64,000 nucleotides of DNA from Haloprofundus marisrubri (GTDB lineage Archaea > Halobacteriota > Halobacteria > Halobacteriales > Haloferacaceae). The translations under genes and the position numbers were made by a program. The stretch lies in the NCBI RefSeq assembly GCF_001469955.1, contig NZ_LOPU01000037.1:97569-161568 (forward strand), given 5' to 3'. The notes under the pieces were generated by a model that was given only the letters and a program-made list of their open reading frames with translations, had not been told where the DNA came from and ran no database searches. This document shows, piece by piece, positions 1 to 9,977 of this stretch. Numbering within the stretch: the first letter of the stretch is position 1; every line of letters starts with the position of its first letter.

Positions 1-135
1 GGCGAACAGCGCCCACACCGCGAGCACACCCCCGATAGCGGCGACACCGCCGACGACTCGTCGCCACCGACGAGTGTCCGGGGTGTATCTGGCGAGCAAC
101 TGGAGCGCGGTGGAGGCGTCAGACGGCGGGTTCAT
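1..135 (-). CDS. N-terminal part of an unidentified membrane protein (cut by window start)
   Basis: Reading the minus strand from an ATG at 133-135 gives 45 uninterrupted codons to the window edge. The start reads MNPPSDASTALQLLARYTPD; an Arg-rich stretch follows and then a hydrophobic segment (VVGGVAAIGGVLAVWALFA) that looks like a first transmembrane helix. It points away from uvrB's 3' end in the same direction. The rest of the protein lies outside the window, so no family can be named. Confidence 0.5.
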   Translation of the reverse strand, partial: MNPPSDASTALQLLARYTPDTRRWRRVVGGVAAIGGVLAVWALFA

Positions 136-198
136 CTCGTCATAGCAGTCTGACAGGAACTACAAACCGTTTTCGATGCCGTAGAAACCCGAGACGGT

Positions 199-2259
<2,061 letters not shown>

Positions 2260-2342
2260 CGACCGTGGTACGTGACGGAGCTACTTTACCGACACGGCGG
2301 GCGCTCGTTTCGGGCCTCTGAGTCTGTCTAAAAAGGCGTCGG

Positions 2343-3683
2343 CTAGAAGAGGTGGTCGGCCATCGTCGTCGACCAGACGGTTCCGTCGGTGAGCATCTCG
2401 CCGCCACAGCGCCACGAGTCGGCGTTGCCCGCGTCGCCGTCGACGTAGGGGTACGCGACGAGCGCCGCCGGCGAGGTCAGCACCGACAGCGGGTAGTCGC
2501 TGTCGCGGACGAATCCGGCCGCACGCATGGCGGCCTCGGGGAACGCCGTCCCGAACGCCGTTAGGAGGTTCGCGTCGGCGTGTTGCTCGGCGACAGCGAC
2601 GAGGAGGGTCCGGAGCGCGGCATCGTCGGATGAGAGCGTCGAGTCGCCCGACAGCGTCGAGTCGTCCACCTCGGCGGACGAGGACGAACTCGTGTCGGCC
2701 GGGAGCACGTCGACGAGACTGACGCGTCCCTGCTCCTCGGTGCGGTCGGCGACGACGACGGCGGCGACCGGTTCGCCGTCACGAGCGGCGACGTACGTCC
2801 GGTACGTCTCGTCGTCGTCGAAGCGCCAGCCGTAGAACTCGGCGTCGCGGACGACGCGAGCGGCCTCGGTGTCTACTCGCTCGGCCAGCGCCCCGAGTCG
2901 CTCGGCGGGAACGCCGTCGACGCGGGAGACGGTCACGTCGTGGTCGACAGCGGCCCGTCGACGTTTCGCGCCGAGGTAGCCACGGGTGACGACGCCGCCG
3001 AGTCGACCGAGTGTGCCGGCGACCGGTCCTCGCTGCGCCGCGAGCGCCGCGGGGTTCTGGATGCGGTAGTACGTCGGCACCTCGCCGACGACGCGGAAAC
3101 CCGAATCCAGCACGTCACCGAGGGCGTCGCCGCCGAGGAAGTCGAAGGCGAAGGCGGCCGACGAGTCGGCGTACCGCTCCTCGGCGGCCGTCGAAAGCTG
3201 CTCCGAGAGGTCGGTCTCCTCGCAGTCAGGGTGGACGACACAGTCGATAGCGTGGAGTGCCGTCACGACATCGGTGCCGACGCGAACGCGGACGGCAGTC
3301 GATAGGTGTGCGCCGACGAGTTCGTCGCCGTCTTCGGCGACGTGTATCGGAACCCCGTCGGAGGTGAACGGGTTGTCGACGAACAGTCGGTCGAACCACG
3401 CCGAATCCATCGGGTCGCCGGTCGCCGCCTCGTACAGCGAGTGGACTGCATCTCGGTCGGTCGAGTCGTACGGGCGGAAGACGGGCGTAGAGGTGTCGGT
3501 GGAGTCGACTGCCGCGGAAGCGGCGTCTGTGGGGTCGCCGCCGTCGGGGGCGGGTGCGGGCGCGGAGCCCTCCGACGACGGGGCGATGTCGGACGACTGA
3601 GGGTCGTCGCCTGTGGTGTCGGCGGTCGAACCCGAGTCGGGACGAGCCTCGCCATTGCGACGCTCGTTGGTCGATACGGTCAT
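2343..3683 (-). CDS. GNAT-fold N-acetyltransferase with long acidic linkers
   Basis: A 446-residue protein if it starts at MTVSTNERR; another in-frame ATG lies 27 bases upstream at 3710, but the downstream start gives a normal soluble N-terminus. After about 75 residues of Ser/Asp/Pro-rich low complexity comes a GNAT-like start (VFRPYDSTDRDAVHSLYEAA) with features of the Eis-like double-GNAT arrangement (WFDRLF, later FYGWRFDDDETYRTYVAARDGEPVAAVVV). A second disordered insert near residue 345 repeats DSTLSGDSTLSSDD. The substrate is unknown. It ends 83 bases from the uvrB start and may share its transcription direction. Confidence 0.7.
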   Translation of the reverse strand: MTVSTNERRNGEARPDSGSTADTTGDDPQSSDIAPSSEGSAPAPAPDGGDPTDAASAAVDSTDTSTPVFRPYDSTDRDAVHSLYEAATGDPMDSAWFDRLFVDNPFTSDGVPIHVAEDGDELVGAHLSTAVRVRVGTDVVTALHAIDCVVHPDCEETDLSEQLSTAAEERYADSSAAFAFDFLGGDALGDVLDSGFRVVGEVPTYYRIQNPAALAAQRGPVAGTLGRLGGVVTRGYLGAKRRRAAVDHDVTVSRVDGVPAERLGALAERVDTEAARVVRDAEFYGWRFDDDETYRTYVAARDGEPVAAVVVADRTEEQGRVSLVDVLPADTSSSSSAEVDDSTLSGDSTLSSDDAALRTLLVAVAEQHADANLLTAFGTAFPEAAMRAAGFVRDSDYPLSVLTSPAALVAYPYVDGDAGNADSWRCGGEMLTDGTVWSTTMADHLF

Positions 3684-3856
3684 CACTCCGAGTTCCGAGA
3701 GAAACAGCATTGTTACTCACACCATACTCGGGCGTAAGTGGGTCCAAACACGGCGAGACGAGAGACGAGTCGCCGCAGGTGAGCCGTCGGTCAGTGAGTC
3801 GTCGAGGCAAGCGAGCCGTCCGAAGCGTTTTGCGCCGGTGTGTGCTACAGTTCGAC

Positions 3857-4126
3857 ATGGACCGAACGCCACTGCAGGACGCGAGCGACGAACTTCGCCG
3901 AGCAAGCGAACAGGCCAACGGGGAACTCCGAGAGCGATTGCAGAACCAGTCCGACCAGTTAGCCAGCCTCGCAGACCGGTCACGCGGGCCGGACCACGGC
4001 CGCCTCGACAGACATCTGAACGCGCTCCGAGAACTCGAAGCGCAACTCGACGGCGAGGCGAAAACGCACGTCGAGAACGCAAGCGAAGCCATCACAGAGT
4101 ACCGTTCCGGCGTCGCGGGCGTGTGA
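3857..4126 (+). CDS. Small conserved-looking helical protein, 89 residues
   Basis: The ATG at 3857 is preceded by a BRE/TATA-like block (CGAAGCGTTTTGC, 3821-3833) about 27 nt upstream, which fits a leaderless transcript starting at the ATG. The product is almost entirely predicted helix with heptad-like Leu spacing (ELRERLQNQSDQLASLADRS, then HLNALRELEAQLD). No signal peptide or membrane segment is visible. It resembles small uncharacterised coiled-coil proteins common in haloarchaea, but I cannot name a function. Confidence 0.65.
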   Translation: MDRTPLQDASDELRRASEQANGELRERLQNQSDQLASLADRSRGPDHGRLDRHLNALRELEAQLDGEAKTHVENASEAITEYRSGVAGV

Positions 4127-4279
4127 GTCGCCGGCGCGCGAGTTGTCGACGCGCGGGTCGCCAACGCGCACGTACTGGTCGCTAAGCAAGCACGACGACC
4201 CGCCGAAACATCGGTCGAACCCCTTCAGTTCGCGTGGAGATTCGAGAGCGTCAGCTGGGCGAAACAGTCGGGGAAACGG

Positions 4280-4900
4280 TCAGCAGACGTTCTTCGGCTT
4301 GACGCCCATCGACTCGAGCGTCTCGACGTAGTGGTCGTAAGCCGCGTCGACGACGGCGTCGGCGGCGGCGCGAGCGTGTTCCCAGTCGGCGTCGTCTTCG
4401 CAGACTGAGTCGAGCGTCTCGGCGGCGCGGTCCAGTTGGTCGTCGTAGTCGTCGCGGATGCTCCGGAAGGCGTCCGCCGAAGAGGTGTCGGCGCTGCCGA
4501 CGAAGAAGCCGACCATCTGGCCGGCGAGGCGGTCGCCGACGATAGAGCGCGCGAGCAAGCCACCGACGCGTTCTTCTGTCGTCTCGAAGCCGTCGAGCGT
4601 CTCGTACATCGGGCGATTCGTGTCCGGGGTCGTCTCGTCGCTGTCGACGGCGTCTCGGTGGTCGGCCTCCGCGTCGGCGACAGACGAGAACAGGCCCGCG
4701 GCGTCGTCGTGACTCTCGGTGTCGGCCCACTCCTCGAAGAGGCGGGCAGCCGTCTCCGCTTCGTCGGCGGCGGCCGCGCGAACCGCCGGTGCGTCCATCT
4801 CGCCGCCAGTAAGTGCGTACAGCGCCTTCGAGGAACCGAGTCGGGAGAGAGCGGTCTCGTGGTCGTCGCGCAGCGTCTCGATGAGTCGGTTGCCGTTCAT
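4280..4900 (-). CDS. Ferritin-like / rubrerythrin-family helical protein
   Basis: A 206-residue acidic protein starting at MNGNRLIETLRDDHETALSR. The start is chosen because a TATA-like GTTACAAAC lies near 4929 on the minus strand, 27 nt before the ATG; the longer in-frame extension upstream has non-coding composition. It has the haloarchaeal LGSSKALYALTGGEMDAP motif followed by helices rich in E, D, A and H (AAADEAETAARLFEEWAD, VADAEADHRDAVD) as in rubrerythrin-like proteins. A four-helix ferritin-like bundle is likely. A complete di-iron ligand set is not obvious by eye, so enzymatic activity is uncertain. Confidence 0.65.
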   Translation of the reverse strand: MNGNRLIETLRDDHETALSRLGSSKALYALTGGEMDAPAVRAAAADEAETAARLFEEWADTESHDDAAGLFSSVADAEADHRDAVDSDETTPDTNRPMYETLDGFETTEERVGGLLARSIVGDRLAGQMVGFFVGSADTSSADAFRSIRDDYDDQLDRAAETLDSVCEDDADWEHARAAADAVVDAAYDHYVETLESMGVKPKNVC

Positions 4901-5144
4901 GTGACGACGTACGCGGGTCGGGCGTTTGTAACCTCCGTCGTCGTCAATCCGTTCCCTTCGTCTCCGCGTCTGCGCCTGCGCCTGTGTCTGTATCTGTGTG
5001 GGGCGACAGGGTCGGTCGTGGTTGAGTCGGTCGTGATTGGGCCGTTCGTAGTTGAATCGGTCGTAACTCTCTCGGGCGTCCGACGCATGCTGGAAAATGG
5101 TCACCGGGAGATACAGTTACGGGGATGGGTGTCAACTGTCGAAC

Positions 5145-6650
5145 GTGCGCATCTCCACAGCCCTCCGTTCGGGATTCCGTCTCCCGGACCGGTATCCCAT
5201 CGCAGTCCTGCCGTTCTACCTGCTGACGGCGAGCGTCGGCGTCGTCACCCGCGTGCCGCTGTTCGTCGGTATCGCCGTCGTCGTCGCCGTTCTCTCGTCG
5301 AGCGGCCGTCTCGACACCTTCGCCGAACGAATCCAGCAGGTCGATTTCACCACGCTCAACGCCGCCGAACCGACCCCTCCGACCGGATTAGCCGAGGCAC
5401 TGGCCGTACTCGTGACACCGGTGACGGTCACCGTTTTCGCGCTCTCGGCACTGGTAGCGGTGGCGGTCAGCCTGCTCGTGACCGCCGGCGTTCGCGCCGG
5501 CACGCTCTCGGCGGTACTGGCGGCAATCGACGACCGAGAGCCGACAGTCGAAGGCGTTCGTGGGGCGAGACGGTTCTGGCTCTCGTTCGTCACCTACCTC
5601 CTGTTTCGGGGACTGCTGATTGGTAGTATCGTCGTCGCAACGGTGTTCGTCGCGGCACTCTTCGTCGTGCTCGGTCCGGTTGGCGCGGCGCTGAGTGTGC
5701 TCGTCGCCGTCGTCGGTGTCGTGTTGGCTGTCGTCGTCACCCTCCTCTTGGCGTTCACCGAACAGGCACTCGTCGCCGACGGCGACGGCCTGGTGGATGC
5801 ACTGAGAGCGAGCGTTCGGTTTCCGATTCGGCGCCCGGTCGATTTCCTGTTCTACGTGCTCGTCGCCGGAGCGGCGTTCGTCGCCAACGGCATCGTCGTC
5901 GGAACCGCCGGCTTCCTCGGCGTAACACAGGCCGGAGCCTTGCTGTTGGTGCTTCTCGTCTCGCCGATTTTCGACGGGTTCAAAATGTCGCTGTACGCCG
6001 AACGCGGACTCGGCGAACGCGACGACGAGTACGGTGCCGACCGACCGGGGTATCGCAGTCGCGTGTCCGCGCGCACGCGAGACGGTGTCGGCGCACTCGG
6101 GCGGTTCGTCGTCGACCACCCGGTGTGGAATCTCGTCTCGACGCTCGTCCTCGGTGGGAGCATCCTCGCGGGATACGCCGCGACGGCGGGCTACGGCATC
6201 CAAATCGGCACGCCGGGCGACGTCGCCGGCGTGTTCGGCGTCTTCCCCATCGACACGTTCGTCAACATCGCGGCGAACAACTGGCTCGTCGGGGCCGCAA
6301 GCGCCTACGGTGGCCTCGTTTTCGGGGTTCCGGCGGCGGTGAGTCTCGCATTTAACGGTCTCCTCATCGGAGCGCTCGCCGGAATTTTCGAGTTGACGCC
6401 GTTTCTGGCGCTCGTCGCCCCGCACGGCGTTATCGAACTACCCGGACTGGTCGTCGCCGGCGCACTCGGGTTACACCTCGGTGCTGTCGGCTGGCGTGCC
6501 TTCCGCGGACGAACCGACGCGGCGGGGGTGGCGGAAGCGCTGCGGGACGCGTTCCGCGTACTCGTCGGGTTGGCCGTCGTCTTCGTCGTCGCCTCGTTCG
6601 TCGAGGCGTTCCTGACGCCCCGAATCGCCGCGTTCGTCCTCGGTGGATAG
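5145..6650 (+). CDS. Stage II sporulation protein M (SpoIIM/DUF95) family integral membrane protein
   Basis: A GTG at 5145 (VRISTALRSGFRLPDRY) gives 501 residues; a weak TATA-like ATACAGTTAC sits 27 nt upstream, while the ATG at 5097 would add an unlikely leader. The N-terminal half has several transmembrane helices in the style of haloarchaeal multi-helix membrane proteins of unknown role. The C-terminal half (about 300-480) has the SpoIIM pattern: NNWLVGAASAYGG, SLAFNGLLIGALAG, then the signature APHGVIELPGLVVAGALG. Archaeal SpoIIM proteins are not tied to sporulation; a role in membrane remodelling or stress is a guess. It looks like a fusion of two membrane domains. Confidence 0.8.
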   Translation: MRISTALRSGFRLPDRYPIAVLPFYLLTASVGVVTRVPLFVGIAVVVAVLSSSGRLDTFAERIQQVDFTTLNAAEPTPPTGLAEALAVLVTPVTVTVFALSALVAVAVSLLVTAGVRAGTLSAVLAAIDDREPTVEGVRGARRFWLSFVTYLLFRGLLIGSIVVATVFVAALFVVLGPVGAALSVLVAVVGVVLAVVVTLLLAFTEQALVADGDGLVDALRASVRFPIRRPVDFLFYVLVAGAAFVANGIVVGTAGFLGVTQAGALLLVLLVSPIFDGFKMSLYAERGLGERDDEYGADRPGYRSRVSARTRDGVGALGRFVVDHPVWNLVSTLVLGGSILAGYAATAGYGIQIGTPGDVAGVFGVFPIDTFVNIAANNWLVGAASAYGGLVFGVPAAVSLAFNGLLIGALAGIFELTPFLALVAPHGVIELPGLVVAGALGLHLGAVGWRAFRGRTDAAGVAEALRDAFRVLVGLAVVFVVASFVEAFLTPRIAAFVLGG

Positions 6651-6677
6651 TCGACTTCGAATACAATCATCTCTGCG

Positions 6678-6690
6678 TTATTTTTGTCTT
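6678..6690 (+). terminator. T-rich terminator after the SpoIIM-family gene
   Basis: A run reading TTATTTTTGTCTT follows the stop codon by about 30 bases. Oligo-T tracts are the usual archaeal termination signal. No hairpin is needed or obvious. Confidence 0.45.
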
Positions 6691-6720
6691 TGAGTGAGTT
6701 TCGTTTCTACAGCTAGGAAA

Positions 6721-6769
6721 CCTAATTTGTTGGGTGGGAGAGTTTAGTGGACAGAGTTACTATCCAAAT
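6721..6769 (+). promoter_or_regulatory. Promoter-like block of RNA-repeat copy 1
   Basis: The block begins CCTAATTTGTTGGG and carries GTTTAGTG at 6742-6749, exactly 28 nt before the ATGCG that begins the RNA-like unit. The same two elements recur at identical spacing in copies 2 and 3, while sequence between them has drifted. GTTTAGTG sits where a haloarchaeal TATA box would be for a transcript starting at about 6770. Confidence 0.55.
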
Positions 6770-6880
6770 ATGCGAAACGCGGACGCGCCGGACCACAACA
6801 CAGTTCGCGTGCCAACGAACTAAGCCAAGCCATGCTGTCCCGGTGCGCTGCGTTCGACGAGGCATCAGCCTCGTACTTCT
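6770..6880 (+). ncRNA. Candidate structured non-coding RNA, copy 1 of 3
   Basis: About 110 nt from ATGCGAAACGCGG to the end of a terminal hairpin. The 5' arm (GCGAAACGCGGACGCGCCGGAC) can pair with the 3' arm (GTCCCGGTGCGCTGCGTTCG). The apical part holds a conserved hairpin AGTTCG-CGTGCCAA-CGAACT followed by an almost invariant TAAGCCAAGCCATGC. The 3' end is a 7-bp hairpin ACGAGGC-ATCA-GCCTCGT (6857-6874) followed by a pyrimidine tract. An ORF from the ATG stops after 17 codons, and the reading frame is not kept in the other copies, so coding is unlikely. I do not recognise the RNA family. Confidence 0.6.
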
Positions 6881-7099
6881 CTTCGGACCAACTCTCCGAG
6901 CAACGCGTCTCGACACTCGAAGGTCAGACGTCCGGACTCCACCGGACGAGAGACGTTCGTGGTGTCACTGATTCGGTTTGACTTTCCGAGACGTCGCTCC
7001 GAGGCGCCCGGATGCCCTCAGAAGGCCACCTGAGGCAGATGTAGGGTCAGAGTACCGGTCCAGTTATTCACCAGTCGATGGTGGTCACTCGGACCGATA

Positions 7100-7148
7100 C
7101 CTCATTTGTTGGGCAAAGTCGTTTAGTGAATAGGGCGCTTACTACAAT
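7100..7148 (+). promoter_or_regulatory. Promoter-like block of RNA-repeat copy 2
   Basis: It starts CCTCATTTGTTGGG and carries GTTTAGTG at 7121-7128, 28 nt before the ATGCG of the unit. Spacing is identical to copies 1 and 3 although the intervening bases differ. Confidence 0.55.
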
Positions 7149-7262
7149 ATGCGAACACGGACGCCCCGGACACCCACAGTTCGCGTGCCAACGAACTTGC
7201 CAAAGCCATGCAATCCGGACGTGCCGTGTGCAGTGAAGCGAGGCAGTAGCCTCGTTCTCCCC
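7149..7262 (+). ncRNA. Candidate structured non-coding RNA, copy 2 of 3
   Basis: The arms differ in sequence from copy 1 but still pair: 5' GCGAACACGGACGCCCCGGA against 3' TCCGGACGTGCCGTGTGC. For example copy 1 has AACGCGG opposite CTGCGTT, whereas copy 2 has ACACGG opposite CCGTGT, which is compensatory change. The hairpin AGTTCG-CGTGCCAA-CGAACT is unchanged, followed by TGCCAAAGCCATGC. The 3' hairpin is CGAGGC-AGTA-GCCTCG (7239-7254) with a C/T-rich tail. A 54-codon ORF runs from this copy's ATG only; it is not kept in copies 1 and 3. Confidence 0.6.
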
Positions 7263-7362
7263 CATCCTCGAACTAACAGACCCCGAGCGATGCGTCTCCT
7301 CACCTCACAGTAGTACCTACAACGAGTTGTGAGTCCTAACTGTGTTCGAATCTAACTAGAAG

Positions 7363-7411
7363 CCTAACATGTTTGGGGGCGTCGTTTAGTGGATGGGACG
7401 GCAAGTGACAG
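7363..7411 (+). promoter_or_regulatory. Promoter-like block of RNA-repeat copy 3
   Basis: It starts CCTAACATGTTTGGG and has GTTTAGTG at 7384-7391, 28 nt before the ATGCG of the unit, as in the other two copies. Confidence 0.55.
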
Positions 7412-7526
7412 ATGCGAAACGCGGGCGTGCCGAACCCCCACCACAGTTCGCGTGCCAACGAACTAAGCCAAGCCATGCAGTCTCGGTGCGCCGCGTTCGA
7501 CGAGGCGCCCCTCGCCTCGTACCCCC
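7412..7526 (+). ncRNA. Candidate structured non-coding RNA, copy 3 of 3
   Basis: Nearly identical to copy 1 in the apical region (AGTTCGCGTGCCAACGAACT then AAGCCAAGCCATGC). Its own arms pair: 5' GCGAAACGCGGGCGTGCCGA with 3' TCGGTGCGCCGCGTTCG. The 3' hairpin is ACGAGGCG-CCCCT-CGCCTCGT, one pair longer than in copy 1 with an unrelated loop, followed by a C-rich tail. One extra base in the 5' arm shifts the frame relative to copy 1, which argues against coding. Confidence 0.6.
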
Positions 7527-7546
7527 CCCATCCTCAGAAAACTATT

Positions 7547-7568
7547 CGACGAGCGCTGTCGCTCGTCG
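7547..7568. terminator. Strong hairpin between RNA copy 3 and tssA
   Basis: CGACGAGCG-CTGT-CGCTCGTCG is a perfect 9-bp stem with a 4-base loop. It lies between the RNA array and the convergent tssA stop codon, so it could act as a bidirectional stop or as a 3' end stabiliser. No T-run directly follows it. Confidence 0.4.
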
Positions 7569-7620
7569 GGGCAGTCTTCTCGCAGAAAAATCGAAGTCGG
7601 AGTGACGACCGCTTAGACAG

Positions 7621-8484
7621 TTAGTCGTCGTTGCTGCCGGTTTCGACGGGTGCGCCGACGAGGTTGCCCCACTCGGTCCACGAACCATCGTAGTTGGTGA
7701 CGTTGTCGTAGCCGAGCAGTTCGTGGAGCGCAAACCACGCGATAGAGGAGCGCTCGCCGATGCGGCAGTACGCGATGACGTCCTGATTGTCGTCGACGCC
7801 CTCGGACTCGTAGAGTTCGCGGAGTTCGTCGGCGGATTTGAACGTGCCGTCGTCGTTGACGGTGGCCGCCCACGAGATGTTACGCGCGCCGGGGACGTGG
7901 CCGCCGCGCTGGGCCGTCTCCTGCAGTCCCGGCGGGGCGAGAATCTCGCCGGAGAACTCCTCGGGGGAGCGAACGTCGACGAGCGGCAGACCACGGTCGA
8001 TGGCTTTCTCGACGTCGTCGCGGTACGCGCGGATGGACTCGAACGGGCCGCGGGAGTCGTACTCCTGTTCGGGGAGTTCGGGGACGTCGTCGGTCGTCGG
8101 GTAGTCGTTGTCGACCCAGTAGTCGCGGCCGCCGTTCATCAGGCGGACGTCCTCGTGGCCGTAGTATTTGAACTGCCAGTAGGTGTACGCCGCGAACCAG
8201 TTCGAGTTGTCGCCGTAGAGTACGACCGTCGAATCCTCGCTGATGCCGTGAGAGCCGAGGAGGTCCTCGAAGTCCTCCTTGGTGAGAATGTCGCGGGTCG
8301 TCTGGTCTTGCAACTGGGTCTCCCAGTTGAACCCAATCGCGCCGGGCGCGTGAGCGTCGTCGTACGCCTCGGTGTCGACGTCGACTTCCACGAGTCGATA
8401 CGCGGGGTCGTCGCTCTCGAATTCGTCGAGATGGTCTTCCACCCAGTCCGCCGAGACGAGTACGTCTTTTGCGTAATCTGCCAT
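7621..8484 (-). CDS. tssA: Thiosulfate sulfurtransferase, two-domain rhodanese TssA
   Basis: 287 residues from ATG at 8482-8484 (MADYAKDVLVSADWVEDH); the open frame extends upstream, but the extension has non-coding composition. It has two rhodanese domains: the first is inactive in appearance (VVLYGDNSNWFAAYTYWQ), the second has the active-site loop CRIGERS with the catalytic Cys at about 240. Features such as HAPGAIGFNWE and HVPGARNISW are typical of thiosulfate:cyanide sulfurtransferases. It faces away from a second, diverged rhodanese (tssB), the usual pairing in haloarchaea. Role: transfer of sulfane sulfur in the cytosol. Confidence 0.9.
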   Translation of the reverse strand: MADYAKDVLVSADWVEDHLDEFESDDPAYRLVEVDVDTEAYDDAHAPGAIGFNWETQLQDQTTRDILTKEDFEDLLGSHGISEDSTVVLYGDNSNWFAAYTYWQFKYYGHEDVRLMNGGRDYWVDNDYPTTDDVPELPEQEYDSRGPFESIRAYRDDVEKAIDRGLPLVDVRSPEEFSGEILAPPGLQETAQRGGHVPGARNISWAATVNDDGTFKSADELRELYESEGVDDNQDVIAYCRIGERSSIAWFALHELLGYDNVTNYDGSWTEWGNLVGAPVETGSNDD

Positions 8485-8715
8485 CGCATCCGCGAGTAGG
8501 ACGTGCAAAAGCATAATGCCAACACCCCCGGCATGTACGGCCGTTCGTGAGTTGTAGCGGTGATTTTTGCCCATTGTTCGTAGCCGTGTCACTCGGTCGA
8601 TGCGTGCACCGGTCCGGACCCCGCCAATTGCGGCAAAATCGTCTGGTATTCGTGACGGGACGCGACCCTGACCGCGACGCCGACAGCTAAATCCCATCCG
8701 ACCGTAGGCCGCGTC

Positions 8716-9552
8716 ATGTACGAGAACGCCGTCGTGAGCGCGTCGTGGGTCGCCGACAGACTGGACGAGGTGCGAGTCGTCGACGTGCGCGACGCGTGGG
8801 AGTTCGACGGTATCGGCCATCTACCGGGTGCGGTAAACGTTCCGTTCGACGAGTTCCGAAGCGGCGAGACGTCGGAGACGTCTCCTGACGAAGGTGGCGA
8901 ACCCGCCGGAGCAGACGATGAAGGGATGCTCCCGGGCGAGGAGACGTGGGAACGACTGCTGAGCGAGGCCGGCGTCCAAATCGACGACCATCTCGTCGCC
9001 TATGACGACACCCACGGCGTGTTCGCCGCTCGGTTTCTCGTGACTGCCGAACTGTACGGCCACGACACCGACCGTCTCCACCTGCTCGACGGCGATTACA
9101 GCGCGTGGAGTCGGGAGTACGAGACGACGACGGAGACACCGGACCCCGAGGAGACGACGTACGAGGTCCGAACTCCCGACCGGGCGACGCTCGTCGACTA
9201 CGAGACGGTGCGCGAGAGCCTCGACGACGACGCCGTCACCATCGTCGACACGCGCGAAGCGTGGGAGTACGAGGAAGCGCATCTCCCCGGGGCGGTGCAA
9301 CTCGACTGGCGCGAGTTCGTCGACGACGAGACGCGCGGGTTGAAACCGCGCGAGGAACTCGAATCGATTCTCGCCGACAACGGGGTTTCGGTGGACCAAC
9401 GGGTGCTTCTATACTGCAACACTGCCCGCCGCATCAGCCACACCTACCTCGTGCTTCGTCATCTGGGCTACGAGGACCTCGCGTTCTACGAGGGGAGTCT
9501 CACCGAGTGGCGAGAGCGCGGTGGCCCGCTCGAAGGCGACGAAGCCGAGTAA
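8716..9552 (+). CDS. tssB: Two-domain rhodanese TssB
   Basis: 278 residues, divergently transcribed from tssA. The N-terminal domain (VRVVDVRDAWEFDGIGHLPG) carries an acidic insert near 50-70. The C-terminal domain has VDTREAWEYEEAHLPGAVQL and an active-site loop CNTARRI with Cys at about 234. This loop differs from TssA's CRIGERS, so the two enzymes probably have different acceptors. It is cytosolic with no signal peptide. Sulfurtransferase activity is inferred from the retained Cys. Confidence 0.85.
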   Translation: MYENAVVSASWVADRLDEVRVVDVRDAWEFDGIGHLPGAVNVPFDEFRSGETSETSPDEGGEPAGADDEGMLPGEETWERLLSEAGVQIDDHLVAYDDTHGVFAARFLVTAELYGHDTDRLHLLDGDYSAWSREYETTTETPDPEETTYEVRTPDRATLVDYETVRESLDDDAVTIVDTREAWEYEEAHLPGAVQLDWREFVDDETRGLKPREELESILADNGVSVDQRVLLYCNTARRISHTYLVLRHLGYEDLAFYEGSLTEWRERGGPLEGDEAE

Positions 9553-9613
9553 GGACGACCGAGAGAGAACGAAAGAGGAACCGACGGAGTCGGCACGTCG
9601 AACGACAGCGTAG

Positions 9614-9901
9614 TCAGTGTGGTTGAACGACGACGCGGCCGTCGGCGAACGCCGAGACGTGAACGCCTGCGTAGTGGAACTCGACGACTCGGCCACGCGT
9701 GGGATTCGCCTCGAACGGGCGGAGAAGGTCGTCCAGTGCGTCGGGGTCGAGAGCGTCAAGGAGCGGCGGCAGCGAGAGTTCGTCCGTCGTCGTCGCGTCG
9801 GCGACGGCCCTGACGACGGTGTCGCTCGGTCGTTCGCCTTTGCGGCATTCGTAAGTTTTCGCGTTTGGCCCGGGAGTGATAAGCGGGGAGGTGATTGTCA
9901 C
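9614..9901 (-). CDS. HalOD1 output-domain protein
   Basis: 95 residues made almost entirely of the haloarchaeal HalOD1 domain: a PSDTVVRAVADA start, the core SLPPLLDALDPDALDDLL, and a C-terminal beta part VVEFHYAGVHVSAFADGRVVV. HalOD1 is often an output domain of haloarchaeal signalling proteins and also occurs alone in many copies per genome. Its biochemical role is not established. It lies head-to-tail with the HTH regulator upstream (9978-10619). Confidence 0.8.
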   Translation of the reverse strand: MTITSPLITPGPNAKTYECRKGERPSDTVVRAVADATTTDELSLPPLLDALDPDALDDLLRPFEANPTRGRVVEFHYAGVHVSAFADGRVVVQPH

Positions 9902-9977
9902 AACATCGGGTATCCGTGGAACTTAGAGAGTCTGTCCTCTGATTATGTAACGTCATTTATCACCCCCGTATCCGCGG

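Noticed and set aside
7149..7313. 54-codon ORF starting at the ATG of RNA copy 2 as a small protein gene
   Set aside because: The same ATG in copy 1 stops after 17 codons and in copy 3 is frameshifted, while base pairing is preserved in all; selection appears to act on RNA structure.
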